A stretch of 9,159 nt of DNA from an uncultured Bacilli bacterium (GCA_934141575.1 CAKPCJ010000035.1:1-9159), one strand, 5' to 3'. Counted from the stretch's first letter, positions 1 through 6,660 are shown. Translations and numbers: made by a program. Notes: generated by a model not told the origin, from the letters alone.

Positions 1-912
1 TTTTACAATTGAATGTACATGGAAATTTTTGAATGATAATTCACAATTCTCCATTTTTCTTCTAGAGAATATATATACGCCTATAAAGAAATATAAGATT
101 GAAAGTATAATCATTTTAACTAATGATGTTTTACTAAATAAAGAAGTAAATGTTCCAAAAAGCGTTAAATGAATTAGTGAATAAGGAGTTGTATAATTTG
201 TTAAAACATGTCTTTCATATCCCGTAAATTTATATGTATTTATATTCTTATATAAATTACATTTTGAATTATCATGGCAACTATAATCTTCAGGTATACA
301 TTCATTACTAGCACATTTAATATAGCTATCATTATTTTGAAAAGCATTATCAGTACTACTAATTATATCCGTACAAAAAGGAATCAAAAATAGTAAAAGT
401 GCTGTTACAACGATACTTGTAATCGCATTTCCAGATAAACTAACTGCTACATTTGAAACCATAAAAACAAATATATAAGAAATAGACCAAAATATTAAAT
501 AATCAAATAACAAATTCAATGGTACTATAATATTAGAAAAACACAATGAAATAATAAACGTTAAAATCGAATTCACAAGTAGCATACTAATAAGAATAAG
601 TATTCCACCAATAGAATTAGTAAAAAATATTGTTGCTCTACTAATAGGCATTGAATTTACAAAATCTACACTCTTCTTTTTAAACACATAGCCAAATAAA
701 CATATTGACAAAATTAAAGGAAGAATATATATTCCAATATAATTAAAAGCGGATAATTCTTCTAAACTAAATACATAACCACTAGGACTTGATAAACCTC
801 TAAATAAAAGGTATATAAAATTCAAAATTGGTATTATACAAACAAATATAGATAAAGGTCCAATAGACTTCTTTATATTTTGAAATAAATAATCTTTATT
901 AAACAATTTCAT
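1..912 (-). CDS. ABC-2 type transporter permease, YtrC/YtrD-like (partial, runs off left edge)
   Basis: The minus strand is open from an ATG at 912 to position 1, giving 304 residues with no stop, so the C-terminus is missing. Hydrophobic segments at about residues 18-37, 54-76, 94-128, 135-160, 163-180 and 265-283 mark an integral membrane protein. The stretch after the second segment (KKKSVDFVNSMPISRATIF) resembles the cytoplasmic motif of YtrC/YtrD-type ABC-2 permeases, in which a short 'D..nSLPisR..lf' sequence precedes the third helix. The ATG overlaps the end of the upstream ATPase gene by 14 bp, with AGGA 10 bases before it, so the two are translationally coupled and probably form one exporter. 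An unusual feature is a polar loop at residues 181-235, rich in Cys (200, 205, 212, 218) and Asn. Family placement rests on topology, motif and context; the substrate is unknown. Confidence 0.82.
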   Translation of the reverse strand, partial: MKLFNKDYLFQNIKKSIGPLSIFVCIIPILNFIYLLFRGLSSPSGYVFSLEELSAFNYIGIYILPLILSICLFGYVFKKKSVDFVNSMPISRATIFFTNSIGGILILISMLLVNSILTFIISLCFSNIIVPLNLLFDYLIFWSISYIFVFMVSNVAVSLSGNAITSIVVTALLLFLIPFCTDIISSTDNAFQNNDSYIKCASNECIPEDYSCHDNSKCNLYKNINTYKFTGYERHVLTNYTTPYSLIHLTLFGTFTSLFSKTSLVKMIILSILYFFIGVYIFSRRKMENCELSFKNFHVHSIVK

Positions 913-1795
913 TGAACTCATATCCTAAAGCCTCCATTTCATATATAAATATTTCCTCTAATGTAAGTGGCAAATAATCTAAAATAATAGGTTTCATATC
1001 TTCAAGAATTTTTCTACTAGATTGATCCTCATCATTTATAATTATAGTAGCTACACTTCCAACTTTTCTAAAACTCAATACATCAAGTTTTTCAAAATCC
1101 TTTTCACTAAAATCTTTTTTTAATGATATTTGAACTTTATACATGTTAGTCTTAAGGTCATCTATATCACTTTCAAAAATTATTCCCCCTTTATATAGTA
1201 ATCCAAGATTATCACAAATATCTTCTAATTCCCTTAAATTATGACTTGTCATTATTATAGTAGTTTTTTGTTCATCCATTTGTTTAGCCATCACTTTTTT
1301 TATAACATTTCTAATAACCGGATCTATACCATCAAACGTTTCATCAAAAAACATATAATCAGCGCAAGTCGCAAGAGCACATATAATTGCGCACTGTCTT
1401 TTCATTCCCTTTGAAAATGAATTTATTTTTCTATTCAAATCAAGATGTAAAAGATTAGCAAGTTCAATCAAATAGCTCATATTAAAATTATTATACAAAC
1501 TTTGATAAAATTTGGCGGTATCCATTAAAGTATAATTTGGATAAAAAAACAAATCATCAGGAACAAAAACTAATTTTTGTTTAACAATAGGATTATCAAA
1601 CGAATCTTCACCATCAACTGTAATTGAACCACTATCAGGAGTAAATATTCCATTTATTAATCTAAGCAAAGTACTTTTTCCAGCACCATTTGCTCCGACT
1701 AAACCATAAATACAATTATCTTTTATAGTACAATTAAGATTTTGAAGTACATATTCACTATCGTATTTTTTAGATAAGTTTTCAATTTTTATCAT
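899..1795 (-). CDS. ABC transporter ATP-binding protein, YtrB-like
   Basis: ATPase subunit of an exporter, paired with the overlapping downstream permease. From the chosen start (MIKIENL) it has 298 residues. Walker A is GANGAGKS at 34-41, a degenerate signature SFSKGM at about 126-131, Walker B YMFFDE with catalytic Glu152, the D-loop GID at 156-158, and the switch His185. The 'SKGMKRQ' signature is typical of the YtrB/CcmA-like exporter ATPases. A C-terminal extension of about 80 residues follows the nucleotide-binding domain. An in-frame ATG exists four codons upstream at 1807, but GGAGGA lies between the two ATGs with ideal spacing to the one at 1795, so 1795 is the start. It is the first gene of its transcript and has a strong sigma-A promoter. 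In B. subtilis the ytr operon starts with a GntR repressor (YtrA); no such gene precedes this one here. Confidence 0.88.
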   Translation of the reverse strand: MIKIENLSKKYDSEYVLQNLNCTIKDNCIYGLVGANGAGKSTLLRLINGIFTPDSGSITVDGEDSFDNPIVKQKLVFVPDDLFFYPNYTLMDTAKFYQSLYNNFNMSYLIELANLLHLDLNRKINSFSKGMKRQCAIICALATCADYMFFDETFDGIDPVIRNVIKKVMAKQMDEQKTTIIMTSHNLRELEDICDNLGLLYKGGIIFESDIDDLKTNMYKVQISLKKDFSEKDFEKLDVLSFRKVGSVATIIINDEDQSSRKILEDMKPIILDYLPLTLEEIFIYEMEALGYEFNEIV

Positions 1796-1833
1796 AAAAT
1801 CCTCCATTCACTTAAGAATATTATTGTACTACT

Positions 1834-1845
1834 TGTACTAGTACA
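1834..1845. promoter_or_regulatory. Perfect 12-bp palindromic operator candidate (TGTACTAGTACA)
   Basis: TGTACTAGTACA is its own reverse complement. On the minus strand it begins five bases after the -10 box of the ABC exporter promoter, so it covers the expected transcription start, the classic position for a repressor site. A further partial copy, TGTACTA, lies beside it at 1825-1831. A GntR-family (YtrA-like) regulator is the natural guess given the operon type, but that is inference; no regulator gene is visible next to it. Confidence 0.55.
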
Positions 1846-1850
1846 GTTAA

Positions 1851-1879
1851 ATTGTATATCTATTAAATATTTTTGTCAA
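1851..1879 (-). promoter_or_regulatory. Sigma-A promoter of the YtrBC-like exporter operon
   Basis: On the minus strand, TTGACA (1874-1879) is followed after exactly 17 bases by TACAAT (1851-1856), a near-consensus housekeeping promoter. It reads into the ATPase gene starting at 1795. Its -35 box directly abuts the U-tract of the upstream operon's terminator. Confidence 0.85.
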
Positions 1880-1880
1880 T

Positions 1881-1909
1881 AAAAAAATTACTAACATTAA
1901 GTTAGTAAT
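1881..1909 (-). terminator. Intrinsic terminator of the zinc/metal uptake operon
   Basis: A 9-bp perfect stem (ATTACTAAC / GTTAGTAAT at 1887-1895 and 1901-1909) with a 5-base loop is followed on the minus strand by a run of T. The stem begins within the stop codon of the permease gene, so the operon ends without a 3' untranslated spacer. Confidence 0.85.
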
Positions 1910-2724
1910 CACTTTTTAATTAGAGATACAATCCAAAATACCATAAATATAATCAAATTAATTATAACTATACTCGCTCCAACCGGAGTACCAAATACAT
2001 AAGAAACCGTAATACCAACTAAAAAGCAAACTATAGATATTATTGCACTTGATATTACAACTAAATTAAACTTTTTAAATATTCGCATTGATGTAAGAGA
2101 AGGAAATATAATCAAACTTGATATTAGCAAAGAACCCATTATTCTCATACCAAGCACTATAGTAACAGCTGTTAAAATAGCTATCAACATGTTATATATA
2201 TTAGTTTTAATACCAGAAGCACGTGCAAAATTCTCATCAAACGTTACGGCAAATATTTTATTATAAAATAATACAAATATAAGTATTACTATAATAGAAC
2301 ATACCACGCTCAAAACAACATCATTAGGTGAAATTGCCAAAATACTTCCAAATAAATAACTATATATATCAGTATTAACACCAGACTTAACTGAAATAGC
2401 AAGAACGCCAATTGCTAGCGCACTAGCTGATATAAGAGCAATCAGAGAATCTCCTTTAATCTTGCTATTTTCACTAATTCTAAGTAACAAAAATGCAACT
2501 ACTATAACAACTGGCAACGCAAGTTTTAAAGGCGCTATATTAAGAACAGTAGCTATTCCAAGTGCACCAAATCCAACATGTGAAAGACCATCACCTATCA
2601 TAGAATATCGCTTCAAAACTAAACTTACACCAAGTAAAGAAGCGCAAAGGGAAACAAGTAGTCCAACAACAATAGCCCTTATGATAAAATCATAGGATAA
2701 CATCTCACTAAAAACTTGTATCAT
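1909..2724 (-). CDS. znuB: Metal (zinc-type) ABC transporter permease, ABC-3 family
   Basis: Membrane channel subunit of an ABC-3 family divalent metal importer (ZnuB/AdcB/MntB type). The 271 residues are almost entirely hydrophobic, with about eight membrane segments. The N-terminal 'FIIRAIVVGLLVSLCASLLG' stretch and the following 'LKRYSMIGDGLSHVGFGALG' are hallmark ABC-3 sequences; the latter is the cytoplasmic loop that docks on the ATPase. 'FDENFARASGI' near the middle is also conserved in the family. Two ATGs are possible; the upstream one (2733) directly touches the AAGGAG ribosome site, while the one at 2724 sits nine bases after it, so 2724 is chosen. It overlaps the ATPase gene by 17 bp and is the last gene of the regulator-A-C-B operon. 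Zinc rather than manganese or iron is inferred from the linked Zur-like regulator, and is not proven. Confidence 0.9.
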   Translation of the reverse strand: MIQVFSEMLSYDFIIRAIVVGLLVSLCASLLGVSLVLKRYSMIGDGLSHVGFGALGIATVLNIAPLKLALPVVIVVAFLLLRISENSKIKGDSLIALISASALAIGVLAISVKSGVNTDIYSYLFGSILAISPNDVVLSVVCSIIVILIFVLFYNKIFAVTFDENFARASGIKTNIYNMLIAILTAVTIVLGMRIMGSLLISSLIIFPSLTSMRIFKKFNLVVISSAIISIVCFLVGITVSYVFGTPVGASIVIINLIIFMVFWIVSLIKK

Positions 2725-3421
2725 GGAATTCATCTCCTTCTACACAAGTACAATTTTCACCATGTAAATACTCATGTGCTGTTCCATAAAAAGTATGTTT
2801 ACCATTTATATTAAGTATATGAGTAGCGTACTCCAACGAAGTATCAACATCATGAGTAACCATTATAACGGTCAATTTATCTTTTCTATTTAACTCACTT
2901 ATTTTTTTATATAAATCATTAGTTGATTTAGGATCCAAACCAGTAACTGGTTCATCTAGAACAATGATTTTATCAGTAGCGCACATTGCTCTAGCTAATA
3001 AAACCTTCTGCTGTTCACCACCTGATAATTCAGAAAAACATTTATCTTTCAATTTAACTATATTTAATCTCTTTAATACATCATTTACTCTAGTTTTGTA
3101 TTTTTTACCATAAAACGGTTTAAATCCTAGTTTATTCAAACATCCAGACAAAACTACTTCATAAACAGATGCAGGAAAATCAGATTGAATACTTTTTACT
3201 TGTGGTAAATAACCTATCTCTGTTCTCTTTAAAGAAGAATCAAAAATTATTTCGCCAGATAATTCTTTTTTCAACCCCAATAAAGTTTTAACGAATGTAC
3301 TCTTTCCTGCACCATTAGGACCAATAATACATATGTAATCTCCTTGATTTATTTTAAAATTTAAATTACTGACAATTCTTTTATTCTCATAACCAATACT
3401 TAAATTTTTAATTGTTATCAT
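2708..3421 (-). CDS. znuC: Metal (zinc-type) ABC transporter ATP-binding protein
   Basis: Cytoplasmic ATPase energising the metal importer. In 237 residues: Walker A GPNGAGKS (34-41), Q-loop Gln74 in 'YLPQVKS', signature LSGGEQQ (132-138), Walker B IIVLDEP (152-158) with catalytic Glu157, D-loop GLDP, and switch His190 in 'VMVTHD'-like context. Sequence style and length match ZnuC/AdcC. The ATG overlaps the TGA of the binding-protein gene as ATGA, with GGAGGAGG just upstream, so translation is coupled. The C-terminal tail (residues 219-237) carries His220, Cys224, Cys226 and His233, which could be a small metal-sensing or metal-binding tail; whether it matters is unknown. Zinc specificity is inferred from the Fur/Zur-type regulator at the head of the operon. 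Confidence 0.92.
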   Translation of the reverse strand: MITIKNLSIGYENKRIVSNLNFKINQGDYICIIGPNGAGKSTFVKTLLGLKKELSGEIIFDSSLKRTEIGYLPQVKSIQSDFPASVYEVVLSGCLNKLGFKPFYGKKYKTRVNDVLKRLNIVKLKDKCFSELSGGEQQKVLLARAMCATDKIIVLDEPVTGLDPKSTNDLYKKISELNRKDKLTVIMVTHDVDTSLEYATHILNINGKHTFYGTAHEYLHGENCTCVEGDEFHDTSF

Positions 3422-4338
3422 TTTAGAGCCTCCTCCAAATTATCAATATTTTGTTTCATTATATCAACATATGTTTTACCACTCTCAAATTCATCCTTTG
3501 TAAGATTATGTGCGGAGTGAAACATCAATGTTTTAGCACCTGTATCTTGAGATATAACATCAGCTATTTTATGATTAGACATTTCTAGATAAAATACAAC
3601 CGGTATATTATTAGCTCTTACCTTATCTATAAGAAAAGCAACTGTCTTAGCACTAGCTTCTGTTTCACTAGAACATCCAGAAAAGGCAGCATAATAATCT
3701 AATCCATAATCAAGTACAAAGTATTTAAATGGAAACCTATCTCCAAAAATAAGTGTTTTATTTTTAGAATTTAAAACTATTTCACTTGCTCTTTTATCAA
3801 GCAAATCTATCTTCGACAAATAACTATTCTTATTTTCTAAATATAAAGGATTATCATCCACACTATAAATAGCGTCATATATTGCTTCAACAAGTTTATG
3901 AGAGTTTCTTAAAGATGTCCATATATGTTCATCATATTCATCACTTGATTCTCCCTTAGATTGCATCCCATCTTTTATTTCTTCAAGTGATAAATCAACA
4001 TAATCCATAAGTCTTACTACTTTAGTATGCTTCATATCTAAAGTTGATAATATATCACTCACCCATTCTTCACTCTCTCCGCCAACATATATAAAAACAT
4101 CACTTTTTTGAATATTTATTATATCTTTTGGACTAGGATCATAGGAATGTACTTCAGTACCCGGTTTAATAAGCATAATTACATTAGCATTATCTCCAAC
4201 AATAGCACGTGCAAAATCATACCCTGGAAATATAGTAGACACAATAGTTAATTTATCATTATCTATATCTTCATTAGGTGTACATCCCACTAACAATAAA
4301 GATAAAAAAAGAATCAAAAACATAAACCTTCTTTTCAT
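3418..4338 (-). CDS. znuA: Metal (zinc-type) ABC transporter substrate-binding lipoprotein
   Basis: Extracellular solute-binding protein that captures divalent metal for the importer. The signal peptide has a KRR start, a hydrophobic core and a lipobox LLVGC, with Cys19 as the lipidated residue. It belongs to the cluster A-I ZnuA/TroA family: 'PGTEVHSYDPSPKD' gives the first metal ligand His64 and 'DEHIW' gives His138. The acidic stretch at residues 118-137 stands where many zinc binders have a His-rich loop. The usual third-ligand motif (H.AF.Y) is replaced by GDRFPFKYF at 199-207, followed by 'DYGLDYYAAFSGCSSETEAS'; this variant recurs, to my recollection, in Clostridia-type family members. 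The ATG overlaps the regulator's TGA (ATGA), with GGAG 11 bases upstream. Zinc is the likely substrate, but manganese or iron cannot be excluded. Confidence 0.9.
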   Translation of the reverse strand: MKRRFMFLILFLSLLLVGCTPNEDIDNDKLTIVSTIFPGYDFARAIVGDNANVIMLIKPGTEVHSYDPSPKDIINIQKSDVFIYVGGESEEWVSDILSTLDMKHTKVVRLMDYVDLSLEEIKDGMQSKGESSDEYDEHIWTSLRNSHKLVEAIYDAIYSVDDNPLYLENKNSYLSKIDLLDKRASEIVLNSKNKTLIFGDRFPFKYFVLDYGLDYYAAFSGCSSETEASAKTVAFLIDKVRANNIPVVFYLEMSNHKIADVISQDTGAKTLMFHSAHNLTKDEFESGKTYVDIMKQNIDNLEEALK

Positions 4339-4733
4339 TTTGAACTACACTCCTTACATACTCCATATATTATTGTCTTGTTACTATCAACCTCAAAACC
4401 ATGCTTTTGAATAATATGTAGATTTAAATTATTAATTTCGCCACATTCAAGATGTATCAACTTACCACAAATATTACACTTTAAATGGAAATGACACTTG
4501 CAAGCATTCTTATCTATATATTGATATTTGGCAATATTAGATTCAATAAACTTTTTAACCATACCCTCATTTTCTAAAAAAGATAAATACCTATAAATAG
4601 TTGTAAGTCCAACAACACTACCATTTTGCTGCAAATAATCTTTAACTTCAAGAACAGTAAAACTTTTATCTCTGCAATTCATTAGACACTCTAAAATCAA
4701 ATTTTTTTGTTTTGTATTATAACTATTTCTCAT
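4335..4733 (-). CDS. Fur-family metalloregulator, probably Zur
   Basis: Metal-dependent repressor heading the metal uptake operon. From the chosen start (MRNSYNTKQKN) it is 132 residues, usual for Fur/Zur. The recognition-helix region 'GLTTIYRYLSFLENEGMV' (42-59) is the Fur-family winged helix. The structural zinc site is two CxxC pairs, C86-C89 and C126-C129. Further His/Cys ligands follow: H81, H83, H94, E96, C97, H106 and H111. An in-frame ATG at 4763 would add ten residues, but that codon lies in the operator palindrome; GAGGT five bases before 4733 fixes the start. An adjoining Fur-like box indicates autoregulation of the whole operon. Zur is favoured over Fur, PerR or Mur because of the linked ZnuABC-type importer; sequence alone does not settle the metal. 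Confidence 0.86.
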   Translation of the reverse strand: MRNSYNTKQKNLILECLMNCRDKSFTVLEVKDYLQQNGSVVGLTTIYRYLSFLENEGMVKKFIESNIAKYQYIDKNACKCHFHLKCNICGKLIHLECGEINNLNLHIIQKHGFEVDSNKTIIYGVCKECSSK

Positions 4734-4746
4734 AGGTACCTCGAAT

Positions 4747-4763
4747 ATGAAAATGATTTTCAT
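4747..4763. promoter_or_regulatory. Fur/Zur-like operator, perfect 8-1-8 palindrome
   Basis: ATGAAAATGATTTTCAT reads the same on both strands apart from its central base. The inner 7-1-7 core TGAAAAT-N-ATTTTCA differs from the B. subtilis Fur consensus TGATAAT-N-ATTATCA by one base per half-site. It starts five bases after the -10 box of the operon promoter and covers the predicted transcription start, so bound regulator would block the promoter. The linked Fur-family gene is the obvious ligand. Confidence 0.82.
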
Positions 4764-4768
4764 TTTAG

Positions 4769-4796
4769 ATTATAACACATAAAATTAAAAATGCAA
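4769..4796 (-). promoter_or_regulatory. Promoter of the regulator-znuACB operon
   Basis: On the minus strand TTGCAT (4791-4796), a 16-base spacer and TATAAT (4769-4774), with a TG one base upstream of the -10 (extended -10). The -35 lies directly beside the U-tract of the upstream lipoprotein gene's terminator. It is the only convincing promoter before the four overlapping genes. Confidence 0.8.
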
Positions 4797-4797
4797 C

Positions 4798-4823
4798 AAA
4801 AAAAGTATACATAAAGCATACTT
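4798..4823 (-). terminator. Intrinsic terminator of the small lipoprotein gene
   Basis: In minus-strand RNA an 8-bp stem (AAGUAUGC with GUAUACUU, one G-U pair) and a 5-base loop lead into a U-run. The G-U pair forms only on this strand, which supports the direction. The stem includes the first two bases of the gene's TAA stop codon. Confidence 0.78.
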
Positions 4824-5244
4824 AATACAAAAAATATTTATACGCATTAAACTCTTTTTTTTCAAAAGTAAGTTTAGGAATATCATAATTGAAATCACCA
4901 CTTGATGAAATCACATGAACATCTAAATTGTCATCCACTCGAACAGCATATTGTAAAGTATATAAAAGTTCAAGAGTGGAATTAGAAAGATATTTAAAAG
5001 TAATTGTAGCTTCTCCACTATCAACAGCTTCTAAAATATACTTTTGATTAAAAGTATTGCCATGCGAAATATATTCTTGAGACTTATAAAGGATAACTTG
5101 ATCATTACTTATTTCACACTCCCATAAATAATCTTTAAAAACTATAGAAGGGATATCTATATAAATATAACTATCAATAACCTTTTTCTCTGAACATCCG
5201 GTAAGTAAAAATAATGATAAAATAAGTACTATCAATTTTTTCAT
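4822..5244 (-). CDS. Small lipoprotein, possible chagasin (I42)-like fold
   Basis: A 140-residue surface lipoprotein: MKK start, hydrophobic core, lipobox LLTGC, lipidation at Cys17. The mature part is polar and looks beta-rich. The order 'YLWECEISNDQV' (39-50), then 'GNTFNQKYILEAVDSGEATITFKY' in outline (62-85), resembles inhibitor family I42 (chagasin): an aromatic-W strand, a G-rich loop, then 'f.a...G.a.i.f.Y'. However, the NPTTGY inhibitory loop is not intact, with FKDYLW in its place, so peptidase inhibition is uncertain. The ribosome site is weak (GGTGA, seven bases before ATG). It has its own terminator, so it is a separate unit from the metal operon downstream on the same strand, and it lacks a Fur-like box. 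No other family was recognised. Confidence 0.72.
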   Translation of the reverse strand: MKKLIVLILSLFLLTGCSEKKVIDSYIYIDIPSIVFKDYLWECEISNDQVILYKSQEYISHGNTFNQKYILEAVDSGEATITFKYLSNSTLELLYTLQYAVRVDDNLDVHVISSSGDFNYDIPKLTFEKKEFNAYKYFLY

Positions 5245-5338
5245 AACATCACCAACATAATTCTATCATAAACACATAAACTAATAAATAATTCATTATA
5301 ATAAAAAATCAAAATTAAAGATAATATAACTCAAAAAG

Positions 5339-5365
5339 TAACATAAAATTATTAATTTTATGTTA
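5339..5365. repeat. 27-bp perfect inverted repeat (13-1-13)
   Basis: The arms TAACATAAAATTA and TAATTTTATGTTA are exact reverse complements around a single T. It lies about 30 bases before the AAGGAAG-like site of the damaged plus-strand gene. The one-base centre is too tight for a normal hairpin loop and suits a dimeric protein site or a cruciform better. The rest of the gap 5245-5380 is very AT-rich, with no recognisable gene or clear promoter. Confidence 0.6.
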
Positions 5366-5393
5366 AACTATTATATACAAAGGAAGTTTTGAA

Positions 5394-5552
5394 ATAAGTT
5401 ATTTAGATAGAATTTATTGCGAAGAAAATATAGGATTGCCAATTAAAGCTAGAATAGGCCGTGATGAACACAATAAAATAAGCTATATATACGGAATTGT
5501 GGACAAGGTAGTGACGGACAAAGCAATTTACAAGATAGTGATTATCATTTAA
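5394..5552 (+). pseudogene. 5' fragment of the broken gene continued at 5594-6439
   Basis: This frame is open from 5367 to a TAA at 5550. It reads SYLDRIYCEENIGLPIKARI and onward to about 'YIYGI' at 5500, with ordinary coding composition, then becomes low-complexity hydrophobic before the stop. The -1 frame takes over from about 5501 (GQGSDGQSN...) and runs without a stop into the downstream ORF. There is no ATG, GTG or TTG near the 5' end; AAGGAAG at 5380-5386 is eight bases before an ATA codon at 5394, where an ATG would be expected. So the gene appears to carry a lost start codon and a one-base deletion near 5500. The original product would have been about 348 residues. A sequencing error in the shift is possible. 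Confidence 0.6.
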
Positions 5553-5593
5553 TTACCCTAGCAACTGCTGATGGAAATTTAGTTAGTGGTAGA

Positions 5594-6439
5594 GTGTTTA
5601 ACTATGAAGTAATAGAAGATAATAAAGAAGAATTAGAAAAATTAAAATATTTTGAAGAATTAGAAGAAAAACCTTATTCCCCACATCTAAGTATTGTAAA
5701 TGGTAAGTTTTGTAAGTGCCATGAGCAAAAAAAGAATTATAAAGATTACCCTTTAGAATGGCTAGAAAAAAATGGCTATTTTGAGATAGATGTCAACATA
5801 TTTGGAAATGCATTAGGCATGCTATTTACTGCATATTTAGGAAAAAAATATTTTTATAATGCAGTTCATATTCAATATGAAGAAAAATCAGAATGTAAAT
5901 TAGATTATTATGACAAAATTAAGTCACGTACTTTATTTTTATTGAGTACTGAAGAACATAAAAGTTATAATACGATATATTTTGATGCAGAAGAAATTCC
6001 AAACACAAGAGGTAAACGTGTTGATTCTATGTTTAAAGAAAAACCTATATCTTTAAAAGATAACAATTATTTAATTGATTTTGGAGGATATACATTTAAT
6101 GATTGTAAAAAAATTAAACTAGGAACAGTTGAAGATGATAAATTTATTCCAAATACAAGCCCATTTGCTGATTCAACTTATGAATCAGAAGTAAATTATA
6201 ATAATCAAAATACTGACTTAGTAGAAGATTTTATATGTGAAATAATCGACTATAAGCTATCAAGCAAAAAAGCAACTTTAGATCAAGAAGACATGAACAA
6301 AATTCTTGAAAAATATGGCATAAATTATAATAATGAAATGAATAAATTAATAACTGTATTAAAAAATGCCAGGGAAAAAGCAATAAATGAAATGTCAAAA
6401 ACAAATCAAGTAAGAAAAGTATTATGCTTGCATAAATAA
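5594..6439 (+). CDS. Hypothetical protein, 3' part of a probably frameshifted gene
   Basis: An ORF of 281 codons from a GTG at 5594. The reading frame itself is open back to 5477, with coding-like sequence from 5501, and the GTG has no convincing ribosome site, so this is probably not a natural start. The protein is soluble, charged and Lys/Glu/Asn-rich, with no signal peptide, no membrane segment and no motif I recognise. Visible features are a Cys pair in 'KFCKCHEQ' (about 38-43), a run of aromatic and acidic residues at 60-110, an N/Q-rich linker near 190-205 and a helical C-terminus at 215-281. It is followed at once by a terminator and stands alone between unrelated minus-strand units, as expected for an accessory gene. 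I cannot assign a function. Confidence 0.55.
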   Translation: MFNYEVIEDNKEELEKLKYFEELEEKPYSPHLSIVNGKFCKCHEQKKNYKDYPLEWLEKNGYFEIDVNIFGNALGMLFTAYLGKKYFYNAVHIQYEEKSECKLDYYDKIKSRTLFLLSTEEHKSYNTIYFDAEEIPNTRGKRVDSMFKEKPISLKDNNYLIDFGGYTFNDCKKIKLGTVEDDKFIPNTSPFADSTYESEVNYNNQNTDLVEDFICEIIDYKLSSKKATLDQEDMNKILEKYGINYNNEMNKLITVLKNAREKAINEMSKTNQVRKVLCLHK

Positions 6440-6440
6440 T

Positions 6441-6496
6441 AAAAAGCCATATCTCATTTTGCTCAACTATGAGTAATAATGATAATAGGCTTTTTT
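6441..6496 (+). terminator. Intrinsic terminator after the hypothetical gene
   Basis: AAAAAGCC (6441-6448) pairs with GGCTTTTT (6488-6495) around an arm containing a second small stem (CTCAT/ATGAG). It starts one base after the TAA stop and ends in a T-run on the plus strand. Confidence 0.75.
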
Positions 6497-6592
6497 ATGA
6501 AGTATTAGAAATAAAAATGTATTTTTGTTTTTAAAACAAATGCACTACTACTTAGCATTTATTTACATTTAACTTTTACGTTCCCTACAAAT

Positions 6593-6618
6593 AAAAAAAC
6601 TAACTATTCCTAGTTAGT
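6593..6618 (-). terminator. Intrinsic terminator of the tRNA-Trp transcript
   Basis: A perfect 8-bp stem (ACTAACTA / TAGTTAGT) with a 4-base loop is followed on the minus strand by seven T. It lies 43 bases beyond the CCA end of the tRNA. Nothing else is recognised in 6497-6592, which is short AT-rich spacer. Confidence 0.75.
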
Positions 6619-6632
6619 ATTTATTACTTAAA

Positions 6633-6653
6633 CTCGAAAAGTTCGAGCTTTTT
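6633..6653 (+). terminator. Small stem-loop with T-run on the plus strand
   Basis: CTCGAA, a 3-base loop and TTCGAG are followed by CTTTTT on the plus strand. No plus-strand gene ends just before it. It may be a backup terminator for the upstream plus-strand gene, or a structure in the tRNA trailer on the other strand. Confidence 0.35.
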
Positions 6654-6660
6654 ATCAATC

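Noticed and set aside
2462..2695. 77-codon plus-strand ORF inside the ABC-3 permease gene
   Set aside because: It is antisense to a strongly supported membrane protein, has no ribosome site or family signal, and looks like a shadow frame.
5477..5557. Programmed -1 frameshift in the unknown gene
   Set aside because: No X-XXY-YYZ slippery heptamer or clear stimulatory hairpin lies in the overlap of the two frames, and the start codon is also lost.
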